A stretch of DNA of 64,000 nt from assembly GCF_000166775.1 (NCBI RefSeq), contig NC_014720.1, positions 2,574,001-2,638,000 of the forward strand. Direction: 5' to 3'. The stretch comes from Caldicellulosiruptor kronotskyensis 2002. Lineage in GTDB: Bacteria; Bacillota; Thermoanaerobacteria; Caldicellulosiruptorales; Caldicellulosiruptoraceae. Positions within the stretch are counted from its first letter, which is position 1. Every line of letters starts with the position of its first letter. Made by a program: the position numbers and the translations under genes. The notes under the pieces are model-generated. The model was not told the origin of the DNA. It saw only the letters and a program-made list of their open reading frames with translations, and searched no databases. Shown here in pieces: positions 37,514 to 47,211 of this stretch.

Positions 37514-39715
37514 TCACCTCTTAATAACTTTAAAATCTCTTGCTTTTACAACAGTATTTCCAACCTTTTGGTCAGATGAAGTATAATTTAACAATATCTC
37601 CACTCCACCATCAAACTTAACATACACAAGTCCCGCCTTTAATACCTTATGCTCTAAGAATTTTTTATTATTTATTTGTTGCAATACAGGATAAATTTTT
37701 CTATACATACTCTTTACATCATTTAACCACATCCTATAATTTGATGAGTAGAGAAAATCACACATTGTTTCCTTCAATTCATCCTCATTTCTCGCGGTCC
37801 ATGTAAACTTTAAGAATGATCCTGTTTCCAATGTTTTCAATAACACCATCCAATCATTAGTATAATCGTTTATTGCTGGTGTAGAATAAGGAATATATCC
37901 TCTTAGCACCATCTGGTAAAATGGTATTTCATAGTCCTCAATTGCAAATTTGCTGCTTGAAATAGGTACATCAATTATTTCATTTCCCTTAGGTATTAAA
38001 TAGCCGTTTGGACTTGTTAATAAAACATTATACTGCTTTGTCACCTTCTCTACCAAATTAGTAAAAATCTCTTCTGTTTTTAACCTGTTTATTTGTTTTG
38101 AACCAAAGTCTGAATATAACATTTTAGAAATTGTTGAGATAGATATATTTTTTATCTCTGCATGTTTGGAGCCAATAAATTTGTCAACAAACTTGGTCAC
38201 GTATGAAGGAGATACCATAAATAGTAGAGGATAATCATCATCTGCATAGCATGTAGCTGGTGAATATCTAATAAGTTTTGCTGGCATTTTTCTCAAAGAC
38301 TTTGTTGCAACAACATTCAGAGGATAAAACAATGAACCTTTTCTAAATGTTACAAAATCTACATCAAAATATGCTTTTATGTTATTTCTATTGAAGTAAT
38401 CTATCATTTTTCTAAACCCTGTCCACCCACCCAGAACTTTCTCGGGTTTTGGTGAAATGGGAAGATTATAATACACTCCATTTTCATACCATCCTGTATA
38501 CTTCACAACTATGTCTTTAATACCTATATTTTTCAATCTCTTTGAAATTTCAATAGCATCATCAAATGTAGTTAATGGTATTGTTACATTCCTTGGTAGC
38601 CCAACAATATATTTTGTTTTCTTCATTCCACCGTATAATTCAATATATAAAGGTAATTTCTGCTGGTCTTCTTTTTTAAGACCTTTTTCCTTTATTAGAT
38701 ATTCTCTATACTTTTCAGCCATCGCAATATAGTCTGATTTATTCTTGTCAAGGAAATAATATCTGATAGAGTACTTTGTTTGATTTGGAATGTTCTCTTC
38801 AAATATATTAAACGTCTTTTCATTCCACTGCTTTTCTCTAAATGTGACACTGTCTTGTTCTCTTATGATAAATTCGCTGAAAACTTGATTAAAATTTGTT
38901 CTAACGCCACTAGTATAGGCATTTATTATTGCTTTTGAGTCTCCATTCGTTACAACCGCCAAAAACCCCGAATCATTCTTATTCATTCCAAATACAGGTA
39001 ACCTTGCATACTGCGTAACATACGTGTTGGGCTCTCTAATTAAGGCATAATCAGGACCATATACTCGCTGTGAATACTCTTCTTCCCCTTTTTTATTGTT
39101 GAAATTTATCACAGCTCCACAACCGTCTGGTACAACAATATAACCCTTATCGCTTTTACTTGCCGCTCCAAAAAATGGCAAGAGCATAATGGAAACAAGC
39201 CGGTACTTTTCTTTTTTAAGTTCTTTAATTTGATTGACTAACACTTCAATATTCAGATAGTCGTTCGAGATTGTTACTGCAACAGGTATCACAAAACCCT
39301 CTTTTTTGAATGAATACGTGGCTATATATCCATTTTTTATTGGCTTTATTTTCAAACCTCTTTTCATTGCAGAGCTTACATAGCTGTTTGACGTTTGAAT
39401 TGCATATGACTCCATAAAAGCATATTTTAATACAAGTTGAGATGCAAGCTGTGTTTTCATACTTCCTGCTGCAACAGTGTCTTCTTTCCAATTTTCTGGA
39501 TTGCTCAACCATACAATATTTGTTTTCTTGTCTAAAACTTTGAAATAACCATATTTTTTATTCACATACAATTCTAACCTATCATTGGTGGCAATCTTCT
39601 GAAAACTTATTTCAGAGTCAGCATAAATCTTTTGAAAACTTAATATCTGTGTAATGATTATTGCAAATATTATTCCAATTATTCTGATTAGTTTATACTT
39701 TTTTAAATCAAACAA
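37514..39715 (-). CDS. DUF5696 protein, secreted, glycosidase-like architecture
   Basis: The 733-residue protein has an N-terminal hydrophobic signal/anchor (LIRIIGIIFAIIITQILS), a beta-rich N-terminal domain (RLELYVNKKYGYFKVLDKKT), a central region that looks like a TIM barrel (IKDIVVKYTGWYENG, IKAYFDVDFVTF, LYSDFGSKQ), and a small C-terminal beta domain (VYVKFDGGVEILLNYTS). This order is seen in large glycoside hydrolases, and DUF5696 genes often sit with sugar ABC transporters, so a glycosidase-like or sugar-binding role is my inference; no catalytic residue is proven. The start is a TTG behind AAAGGAGG. Confidence 0.75.
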   Translation of the reverse strand: MFDLKKYKLIRIIGIIFAIIITQILSFQKIYADSEISFQKIATNDRLELYVNKKYGYFKVLDKKTNIVWLSNPENWKEDTVAAGSMKTQLASQLVLKYAFMESYAIQTSNSYVSSAMKRGLKIKPIKNGYIATYSFKKEGFVIPVAVTISNDYLNIEVLVNQIKELKKEKYRLVSIMLLPFFGAASKSDKGYIVVPDGCGAVINFNNKKGEEEYSQRVYGPDYALIREPNTYVTQYARLPVFGMNKNDSGFLAVVTNGDSKAIINAYTSGVRTNFNQVFSEFIIREQDSVTFREKQWNEKTFNIFEENIPNQTKYSIRYYFLDKNKSDYIAMAEKYREYLIKEKGLKKEDQQKLPLYIELYGGMKKTKYIVGLPRNVTIPLTTFDDAIEISKRLKNIGIKDIVVKYTGWYENGVYYNLPISPKPEKVLGGWTGFRKMIDYFNRNNIKAYFDVDFVTFRKGSLFYPLNVVATKSLRKMPAKLIRYSPATCYADDDYPLLFMVSPSYVTKFVDKFIGSKHAEIKNISISTISKMLYSDFGSKQINRLKTEEIFTNLVEKVTKQYNVLLTSPNGYLIPKGNEIIDVPISSSKFAIEDYEIPFYQMVLRGYIPYSTPAINDYTNDWMVLLKTLETGSFLKFTWTARNEDELKETMCDFLYSSNYRMWLNDVKSMYRKIYPVLQQINNKKFLEHKVLKAGLVYVKFDGGVEILLNYTSSDQKVGNTVVKARDFKVIKR

Positions 39716-39742
39716 TTTATATGCCTCCTTTTAAAAGGTTAG

Positions 39743-41872
39743 CTACATCCTGAGGAGTATCTCGCTGTACACATTATTGATAAAGTCTATTAACTGTCCA
39801 AACAGTGTAAGCATTAATACAATTATGAAAAGAATTATTCCTACTCCCAAAACGCTCAAAGCTATTGTGCCTATAGTTTTACTAGCAGTATACTGATGAA
39901 CAGATTTTATTGCATTAAATATACATATTACAAGCCATAAGGTGCCAACAAGTCTTACAAAGTTTATAAACATTGCTTCTTCTGCAATCATGAATTGACT
40001 CATAACAACTGCTAAAAGAGTACAAATAATATATGGTGTCAGAGAATATGCCGAAAATACCCATATTTCTCCAAACTTGCCTTCACCCTCAGTAAGAGTG
40101 GATACCATCCAGTTAGAAAGTACCCAGAAGAAAAATATACCAATTGTACTTGAGAATATTGACAATATGTTAATTTTATCTTGTCTATACGGATTAAAGA
40201 TAAATCCTGTGTATTGTCTATTTATGACCATAGTTACAAAGAATATAAACACAATAAATGTTGCAATTATAACAGAACCTTTCCTCTCTTCTTTTAATTC
40301 TTCAAAGCCTCTGAATGGATGTAGCATTACATGTAAAGGATATTTATACTTGTCGATCTTTTTAGTATAAATGTCTTGAGCTGTAGGTGGCTTTCTAAAG
40401 CGTTTTATTAATACATATAAAAGTACTATTATAGCAATTACAGTTGTTGCTATAACCCCAAAATTTCTTTTTAAAAATTCATTTCTTAAAACTTCTTTTG
40501 CCTCTGAATAACCATCTTTATCATTTGCAAGCCTGAAATAATACATCGCATCTGAATATTTATCCATCCTCAAAAGTGCTTTGCCAAGACCTACATGTGC
40601 AAGTGAAAAATTGAAATCCATTTTGTGAACTTGTTCCCACAAATGCCTTGCATCATCGTACTTACCTTCATTATATAGCAGTGTTGCTTTATGTACTAAG
40701 CTTCCTAATTTTGTTTCTTTAAAAACTGTGATTGTTCCTTTTAGCTTATCAAGAACAACTAAATCATTTGCTATACTATCTATAGCCACTGGATCTTTAA
40801 ATGTGCCTACCTGATCACCTTTCCCACCACATATGAATAGCAAATTCGCATTTTGATCATACTGAAAAATTCGTCCTCGTTCATAATCAAGTACATTGAT
40901 AAATCCATCATCAGTCACGTCAATATCTATAAAATATGAATCTTCCAACTCCTTCCCCTGATATTTTGAAATATCACCATAGTCTCTTGTTCTGCCTTGC
41001 TTTTTATACCAAAGTATGTTTTCGCCTAAATAGTTTAATTTTCTTACTTCACCTTCGCTTACATCAGTGTAATTTGAACAGGTATATATAAATCCATCCT
41101 TAGCTATGTCGATGCTGGTACATTCTGTTGGTAAATATCTTACCATAGAACTTTTCTGTTCTTTTGTTAAAATACTCTTCCAAAACCTGTCAATCAATAA
41201 CTGCCATGTAACAACTACTTTGTTGCTCCCGTAAAACCCCAAAAAATTCCCATTTTGGTCAAACATATAAGCACCTTCAAAACTTCCCAAAGAAAGAACA
41301 TAAATAATCCCTGCATTATCAACAACAACTTTAAATGGAATAAAATCTTTTTTAGCAGCTTTCAGGTCTGATACAGGCTTTTCTATGGTTCTTATTAATT
41401 TGCCATCTTGGTTGAATATCCAGACCAGTTTAGAACCCTTGTCACATATGTAAATTAAACCACCTTTATCAACAAATATTCCATCTGGTTCAGTAAGTTG
41501 AATAGTTCCATTAGAATCGAAAAATTTATCTATAATTTTCTTAAGTTTGAAGTCTTTATCGCAGACTACTACTCGCTTGTTACCACTGTCCATAATATAG
41601 ATAGTATTATTGTTATCAACATATAGATCTGTTGGATTTTTAAAACTGCCTGAACCGATATATTCACCTCTTACGGTTTTTTCTGGATAATAACCAGCAG
41701 CGCTTGGTATTTCATGCTGATATACATCATAATTGTATTGATAATATGGAACTTCACGCATATCTTCAATTATATATGCGTACACTTTTGTAGTACTTAT
41801 TATTTGGAATATTAGGCTTATGGCAAAAATGAGTACTATACTTCTCTTTATACTTTTTAATTCAACTTTCAC
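39743..41872 (-). CDS. NHL beta-propeller / Yip1-domain membrane protein
   Basis: About 709 residues. After a signal/anchor helix, an external NHL-type propeller has repeated blades (KNPTDLYVDNNNTIYIMDSGNKRVVV, LTEPDGIFVDKGGLIYICDKG, shown in part). A TPR-like pair (YNEGKYDDARHLWEQ, GKALLRMDKYSDAMYYF) and one transmembrane helix follow, then a Yip1-type domain with about five helices. The start is probably the GTG at 41872 behind AAGGTGAGG; an ATG at 41893 has no ribosome binding site. It lies between the two transporter sets. A role as sensor or accessory of sugar uptake is a guess from position. Confidence 0.75.
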   Translation of the reverse strand: MKVELKSIKRSIVLIFAISLIFQIISTTKVYAYIIEDMREVPYYQYNYDVYQHEIPSAAGYYPEKTVRGEYIGSGSFKNPTDLYVDNNNTIYIMDSGNKRVVVCDKDFKLKKIIDKFFDSNGTIQLTEPDGIFVDKGGLIYICDKGSKLVWIFNQDGKLIRTIEKPVSDLKAAKKDFIPFKVVVDNAGIIYVLSLGSFEGAYMFDQNGNFLGFYGSNKVVVTWQLLIDRFWKSILTKEQKSSMVRYLPTECTSIDIAKDGFIYTCSNYTDVSEGEVRKLNYLGENILWYKKQGRTRDYGDISKYQGKELEDSYFIDIDVTDDGFINVLDYERGRIFQYDQNANLLFICGGKGDQVGTFKDPVAIDSIANDLVVLDKLKGTITVFKETKLGSLVHKATLLYNEGKYDDARHLWEQVHKMDFNFSLAHVGLGKALLRMDKYSDAMYYFRLANDKDGYSEAKEVLRNEFLKRNFGVIATTVIAIIVLLYVLIKRFRKPPTAQDIYTKKIDKYKYPLHVMLHPFRGFEELKEERKGSVIIATFIVFIFFVTMVINRQYTGFIFNPYRQDKINILSIFSSTIGIFFFWVLSNWMVSTLTEGEGKFGEIWVFSAYSLTPYIICTLLAVVMSQFMIAEEAMFINFVRLVGTLWLVICIFNAIKSVHQYTASKTIGTIALSVLGVGIILFIIVLMLTLFGQLIDFINNVYSEILLRM

Positions 41873-41922
41873 TGTCCTCACCTTTACTTTCATAGTTTAA
41901 GAAATTGTTACATAACTATTTA

Positions 41923-42786
41923 CTATTTAATTCCTGCATTTACCATTGTTTCCATAACACTACTTTGCGATATTATAAAAAGTACAATTGGTGGAATCAT
42001 TAGCACAAGCGCAACAGCAGCACCAACTCCAGCACGAGCAATACCCGCTGCTGCTATTTGTGACATAAGAGTAGGCAGTGGCTTTAAACTTTCACTGAAT
42101 ATGAACGAACCACCTGTCTGGTTCCAAAGCTGCTGAAATGATAAAATCATAAGCGTCAGCCACGCAGGCTTAACATTTGGCATAACTATACGCCACCATG
42201 TCAAAAATTCATTTGCACCATCAATTTTAGCAGCTTCTAAAAGTGCATCTGGAATCTGGGTCATGAACTGTCTCATTAGAAATAGCCCCAGAGTCATTTG
42301 CCAAGCCGGAAAAATCAGTGCTCCATAAGTATCAATAAGCTTTAAGTTAGACATAATTATATAAAGAGGAATATATGTAACCTGCGGTGTAAAAAGCAGT
42401 GCAAGAACTATTATCTCATTTATAATCCTCTTTGCCGCAAATTGATGCTTGGCAAGCGGATAAGCAGCAAGCGATGCAATGAAAATATGACCAACTGTGC
42501 CAACAATGCATATAAATAAGCTGTTGAAAACATATCTTGAAAAAGGTACCCACATGTTTGTTGCAAGTTGAAACAGTAAGACAAAGTTATCAAGTGTAGG
42601 ACGCCGTACATATAGCCGTGGGGGGAAAATAAAGATTTCATCAAATGGCTTAAATGCGTTGACTATCGTATAAACAAGCGGTAATGCCATAAATATACCC
42701 AGTACCGCTAAGATAATGAATATTACTATATTCCCTCCAAGGCTTCTGTTTTGTTTTCTCCACACCAACATTGCTTTTCTGTTCAA
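41923..42786 (-). CDS. Carbohydrate ABC transporter permease (CUT1, MalG-like), system 2
   Basis: A 287-residue permease with six helices and the EAA loop LEAAKIDGANEFLTWWRIVMPN. The start is a TTG behind AGGTGAG. It pairs with the permease at 42826-43719 and the large binding protein upstream. Similarity to the system 1 permease is general family similarity, not that of a recent duplicate. Confidence 0.93.
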   Translation of the reverse strand: MNRKAMLVWRKQNRSLGGNIVIFIILAVLGIFMALPLVYTIVNAFKPFDEIFIFPPRLYVRRPTLDNFVLLFQLATNMWVPFSRYVFNSLFICIVGTVGHIFIASLAAYPLAKHQFAAKRIINEIIVLALLFTPQVTYIPLYIIMSNLKLIDTYGALIFPAWQMTLGLFLMRQFMTQIPDALLEAAKIDGANEFLTWWRIVMPNVKPAWLTLMILSFQQLWNQTGGSFIFSESLKPLPTLMSQIAAAGIARAGVGAAVALVLMIPPIVLFIISQSSVMETMVNAGIK

Positions 42787-42825
42787 CTAAACTCACCTAC
42801 TCTTTGTAAATTTAGAATACATATA

Positions 42826-43719
42826 CTAATCAAATGAATATCTTCTCAAAACTGACGTAATAACCTTGTTAGTCAAAAGCATAGCAATAAAAAGCACAAC
42901 TGCAATTGCTGAAGCATAGCCCATTTCAAATCTGACTGTCCCATAGTCAATAAGATAAGTCACAACAGTGTCTGCACTGTACTCCCTTGTTGGCAGTCCC
43001 CCAAGTGCCATAACAACTGTGCTAACACCAAATGATGCACCTATTTGCATCACAGCCCCAAACAAAAGCTGTGGTGCCATCTGCGGAATTGTGATGTACC
43101 AAAGTTCTTGAAATCTGTTTTTTATGCCGTCAATTGCTCCTGCTTCAAATAGTTCTCTATCAAGATTCTGAAAACCTGCAACAAATGCCAAAAATCCAGC
43201 CCCCATACTAAGCCAAAGCTGAACTATTATAATTACCCATAAAATGTAATTCGGGTCCTGAAGCCAGTTAATAGGCTCATCTATAATCCCAAGTTTCATC
43301 GCCCATCCATTTATAAGTCCATAAACATCGCCACTGAATATAAACGACCATATGAAAAACACATTTCCAGCAAGTGAAGGTGAATAAAATACAAGTGTTA
43401 AAAATGCTCTCAACTTCGGATTGAACTCACTTATAAACCATGCAAGGAAAAAAGACATAAAATAGCTAAGCGGTCCTGTCAAAAATGCAAATATTAGAGT
43501 ATTCCTGAGCACCTTTAAAAATATTTTATCATTTAGAAACAATCTTATATAATTTGACCATCCAACCCATTTAGGTGGCTGAAGCATATTGTAATTTGTA
43601 AAACTTAAAAATATAGAGCTTATAACTGGAATTAATGTGAATATCGTAAATAATAACATATATGGAGCTATCATTAAATAACTTGCCTTATTCTTTTTTA
43701 TGTCTTCAATTAGGCTCAT
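42826..43719 (-). CDS. Carbohydrate ABC transporter permease (CUT1, MalF-like), system 2
   Basis: A 297-residue permease starting KNKASYLMIAPYMLLFTIFTLIPV, with the EAA-like loop ELFEAGAIDGIKNRFQELWYITIPQ. The ATG follows GAAGGGAG. It is 39 bases from the partner permease and 52 bases from the binding-protein gene, in the same run. Confidence 0.93.
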   Translation of the reverse strand: MSLIEDIKKNKASYLMIAPYMLLFTIFTLIPVISSIFLSFTNYNMLQPPKWVGWSNYIRLFLNDKIFLKVLRNTLIFAFLTGPLSYFMSFFLAWFISEFNPKLRAFLTLVFYSPSLAGNVFFIWSFIFSGDVYGLINGWAMKLGIIDEPINWLQDPNYILWVIIIVQLWLSMGAGFLAFVAGFQNLDRELFEAGAIDGIKNRFQELWYITIPQMAPQLLFGAVMQIGASFGVSTVVMALGGLPTREYSADTVVTYLIDYGTVRFEMGYASAIAVVLFIAMLLTNKVITSVLRRYSFD

Positions 43720-43771
43720 CTATAAAATCTCCCTTCATGGAATTATGAAAATCTTTTTAAATATTTTTCAA

Positions 43772-46627
43772 TTATTTATTCAAACTAAGCTCTATCCTCT
43801 TTCTTTCAAGCTCATCGTTGATTTCTTTTGAATATTTCCACATACTTTCTCTTGGATTTATCCCCTGATAAACAACAGCTGAAAATGCACTGTCTATACT
43901 TCTTGTAATGTAATAACTTCCTGGTACTTCCTCTATTTCTTTTACATATTTCCACTGTGTCTCTAAATTTTCTATCTCCTCTTTGTTCCATGGAAGTCTT
44001 TGAAAAGCTCTCAAATTTGCTGTATTGTATCTTGCAGCAGTACCCATCAGCATCTCAAGCTCTTTCCCAAACTGTGTTTGAATTTCATCAGATGTCCACC
44101 ATTTCAAAAACTCCCAGCATGCTTTTTTATTTCTGCTTTTCTTTAATATTATACATGCTGTACCTGACCCACCTGTAGAACGGTCTATTTCACCGTTTGG
44201 CTTTTTTACCCCAGGTATTGGTGCCATTCCCCATTCATTTCGAATTTCAGGTGCAGCTGTCGATAACAGGTTATACGTGGTATATGGTGCTATTCCAAGT
44301 GGCATCTCACCTGTTCTGAATCTGTTGTAAAAGTCATATATCAAAGGAAGATTGTACTTTGTGTAAAAATCTGTCCAAGTCTTAAATGCAGCTACAGCTT
44401 CTGGTCTATCCAATAGTGTTCGTGTTTTTGTTTTGTCATAAAAGCTTCCACCAAACTGAAGCAATAATGTAGGAAAGAGATTTCTTGCACCAAGCCCCGC
44501 ATCAATTGCTTCAAGAGCGTCAATCCTTTGATATGGAAGACCAACCTGAAGATTATATCTCTGAAGCTTTGCTATGACTTTGTACATATCATCCCATGTT
44601 CGTGGCAATTCAATATTTAGCTCTTTTAAGATATCTTTTCTGTAAAACATCATATAAAAATCCTGAGTAACTGGAAGCCCATATACACCGCCATTATACG
44701 TATATGGAACTAAAGCAGTTTTAGCAAACCTTTTTTTAACTTCATTAAAATCTTTAAATTTGCTCAAATCAACAAGTGCACCACGTGCGGCTAAATTAAC
44801 TGGTTGTGCCCTTGAAACTGTTAAAACTATATCTGGACCTTTTCCTGCAAGTATTGCTTCAATTAATCCTGCTTGAACCAGGCTAACATTTACTTTAATT
44901 CCTGTCTGTGGTGTAAATGAATCATTGATTAGATCTCTTATAATCTGCGCCTGATCGCGACCACCGCCAACCCAAACTTTAATAACCTTTTGTCCCTGAT
45001 ATACTTCACCTACGTTATTGTAATCTTCAACAAAGGAATACAAAAATGCTTTTATTGAATTAACAATCTTATTACCAATAGAAGCTGTCGGCGAGGGCAG
45101 CTTTTCCTCAGGTGATGTAATCAATATATAATCTATCTCTAATGGCTGATCTCTTCTATATGCAAGCCACGAAGATAATCCACTCAAATTGTCTCTAAAA
45201 CTTGTTAATCTTCCAGGTATTGTATCAGTATCTTCAGCCATACTCCTGAGTTGAAGAGCAACTCTTCTTAAAAACTCAGCTTCTCCGCCTTTTTGCCCTG
45301 CAAGTTTTTCAAACATAGCAGCTTCTTCTTCCAGCTCATTGCTTAATCTTTTTAATGTACTGACAAGCCCTGGTATTTGCTCTTCAAGGAAATAGTCACG
45401 ATACAAGTCAGGTGATGTGCCTGTAATCATTATTATTTTTCTATACAAATTGTTTAAATCTATTGTGGTACTTTCAACTCTACTCAAAATCTCTGAAAAA
45501 GCACCCAGGGTTGATTCCAACCTTAATTCATGAACACCTTTTTTCAAATATATTAGATATGGTTGATTTTTCTTGCCTATTGTTTTCATATACCAGCTAA
45601 TACTATATGGAAATTCAATATCCTCAGCTTCTTTGAAAGGAATTTTTCCGTCAATATATAACTTTCTGTGAACAGATAACCCTCGGACAAAATTCTGTCT
45701 TGCTTTTATTGCAATTTTATAACATCCATCCTTCGGAACTTCAAAAATCCAACTTATCCACATCCCCGGATAACGCCAATTCCACTGACCTATTGTGTTA
45801 AGTCTTATTTTAGAAACATGATAAGGCTCTGTTGCAGGGTCGGTTCTATCATAAGTAGGATATAGTATTGGATCAGATTTTAGATATGTATTCTCACCTT
45901 GAATTTTTATAAACACATTTTTTGAAATTTTTTCACGACTTTTTGATATGTATTCCTCATAGGTTGGTAATTTCTCACTGTTATATATAATCAACTGCTT
46001 CAATGCGATAGGCTCTCTAATACTTATAAGTCTAATTTTATGTTCGCCTTTCGTAAAATAGAACGGTAAAGCTTTGTTATAGAAACCCTCAGTATCTATA
46101 AAATCAATTTTTTGCCATTGCGGTTGTTCATCACATTTTGGTCTCAAATCATTACCTTTTTTATCTTTCCTAATTCCTGTTGTATCCTTCCATACTCTTG
46201 GAAATGTAACTTTTTGGGCTTCTTTATAAGGAATTTTTCCATCAATAAATACGCTAAATTCTATACCCAGCCCTTTACCTGGCAAAGGATAATAGAGAAG
46301 AGCCATATTATAAAATCCATCTTCCGGAATATTTACACTCCACTCTAACCATCCACCTTCTTTTTCCCATAAAAGCACATCTTTTTGCCCATAGAATTGT
46401 GATAATTTTCTGACACTTGCATTACTTGAACTTGTGTAATTAATTGCCTCAATTATAATATATCTTTTTGGTCTTTCAACATTTCCCACTTTTTTTAGGT
46501 AATCTTGAAGGGTAGGTACTTCGTTTGAAGCAAATGCTGAGATTTTACAGAGCAATATGAGTAATATGACTAGTAAATATACAATGACAAATTTTGTCCT
46601 TTTCAGAATTGTTAAAAAACCAGACAA
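43772..46627 (-). CDS. Giant sugar-binding protein with two N-terminal carbohydrate-binding-like domains
   Basis: About 951 residues, roughly twice the usual CUT1 binding protein. After a signal peptide (cleavage near AFA-S, no clean lipobox) come two similar beta-sandwich modules (about 55-230, with GGWLEWSVNIPEDGFYNMAL; and 245-380, with MWISWIFEVPKDGCYKIAI), each containing an IDGKIP-K-A repeat. A helical linker (about 385-490) follows, then a type 1 solute-binding domain (about 555-950). I prefer a TTG start at 46627, nine bases after AAGGAG; the ATG at 46636 touches that site. It is the first gene of the xylan locus. Confidence 0.85.
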   Translation of the reverse strand: MSGFLTILKRTKFVIVYLLVILLILLCKISAFASNEVPTLQDYLKKVGNVERPKRYIIIEAINYTSSSNASVRKLSQFYGQKDVLLWEKEGGWLEWSVNIPEDGFYNMALLYYPLPGKGLGIEFSVFIDGKIPYKEAQKVTFPRVWKDTTGIRKDKKGNDLRPKCDEQPQWQKIDFIDTEGFYNKALPFYFTKGEHKIRLISIREPIALKQLIIYNSEKLPTYEEYISKSREKISKNVFIKIQGENTYLKSDPILYPTYDRTDPATEPYHVSKIRLNTIGQWNWRYPGMWISWIFEVPKDGCYKIAIKARQNFVRGLSVHRKLYIDGKIPFKEAEDIEFPYSISWYMKTIGKKNQPYLIYLKKGVHELRLESTLGAFSEILSRVESTTIDLNNLYRKIIMITGTSPDLYRDYFLEEQIPGLVSTLKRLSNELEEEAAMFEKLAGQKGGEAEFLRRVALQLRSMAEDTDTIPGRLTSFRDNLSGLSSWLAYRRDQPLEIDYILITSPEEKLPSPTASIGNKIVNSIKAFLYSFVEDYNNVGEVYQGQKVIKVWVGGGRDQAQIIRDLINDSFTPQTGIKVNVSLVQAGLIEAILAGKGPDIVLTVSRAQPVNLAARGALVDLSKFKDFNEVKKRFAKTALVPYTYNGGVYGLPVTQDFYMMFYRKDILKELNIELPRTWDDMYKVIAKLQRYNLQVGLPYQRIDALEAIDAGLGARNLFPTLLLQFGGSFYDKTKTRTLLDRPEAVAAFKTWTDFYTKYNLPLIYDFYNRFRTGEMPLGIAPYTTYNLLSTAAPEIRNEWGMAPIPGVKKPNGEIDRSTGGSGTACIILKKSRNKKACWEFLKWWTSDEIQTQFGKELEMLMGTAARYNTANLRAFQRLPWNKEEIENLETQWKYVKEIEEVPGSYYITRSIDSAFSAVVYQGINPRESMWKYSKEINDELERKRIELSLNK

Positions 46628-46780
46628 ATCTATCATCTCCTTCGATACATTTATCCGTAATTTTGCCCAAACTATATTTGTTAAGAAATTAGGCAGTTTA
46701 ACCTATAAACTCTTTATACAAATTTTTTTGTAACCTTTTTCAAAATTGAATATATCAAAAATCAACTTTCTTTTGTTTAT

Positions 46781-46809
46781 ATAATATATCGTAAGCGTTT
46801 ACTAGTCAA
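46781..46809 (-). promoter_or_regulatory. Xylan-locus promoter with an operator inside the spacer
   Basis: On the minus strand TTGACT (46809-46804), exactly 17 bases, and TATTAT (46786-46781) form a strong promoter. The spacer holds GTAAACGCTTAC (46802-46791), a near-palindrome of the LacI/GalR or CcpA (cre) type. A repressor there would block RNA polymerase directly. The predicted 5' leader to the first gene is about 145 bases. Confidence 0.75.
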
Positions 46810-46911
46810 TATTTTTTGTGTGTATTTTATTAAAAACTTGTATGTGAACAAGTAGATCCTAAGATTTAATATTATAATTACTTATTTCAATATTTGATAC
46901 TATTTCTAATC

Positions 46912-46929
46912 CGTCGAATCGTGTCGAAA
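46912..46929 (+). promoter_or_regulatory. Tandem GTCGAA sites, possible Spo0A boxes
   Basis: CGTCGAAT (46912-46919) and TGTCGAAA (46922-46929) repeat the 0A-box core GTCGAA exactly 10 bases apart, in the gap between the xylan promoter and abrB. A third copy lies in the abrB leader at 47179-47186. Which gene they serve is unclear; the rest of the 46637-47211 gap shows only the two promoters listed. Confidence 0.4.
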
Positions 46930-47133
46930 ATTTATTAATGTTCATTTAAAACGTTATTCCCAGTCTATATTTTCTTGTTCTTTATTAATCTGTATTATAC
47001 AATAAATATTGATTTAATCGAATTTTTTTGAAAAAAACTGAAAACAAGCAGCGTACCTTTTCTGAACACATAAACCCTACAAAAGCTATTGTTTGCTTGA
47101 ATAAAATTTATTGTAAAAAGATTTAAAAAATCC

Positions 47134-47186
47134 TTGACATAAAATTGTAACGATGGTATAATAGCATTGTAAGAAAAATGTCGAAA
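47134..47186 (+). promoter_or_regulatory. abrB promoter with a 0A-box in the initial transcribed region
   Basis: TTGACA (47134-47139), a 17-base spacer and TATAAT (47157-47162) form a consensus promoter. TGTCGAAA at 47179-47186 lies about 10 bases past the expected transcription start. In Bacillus subtilis phosphorylated Spo0A represses abrB by binding TGTCGAA boxes just downstream of the start, so this arrangement matches. Confidence 0.75.
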
Positions 47187-47211
47187 TTTGTTGAAAGGAG
47201 GAAAATTTGAA

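Noticed and set aside
46810-46911. Additional gene or RNA in the xylan-abrB gap
   Set aside because: The sequence is AT-rich with no ribosome site, open frame or strong hairpin.
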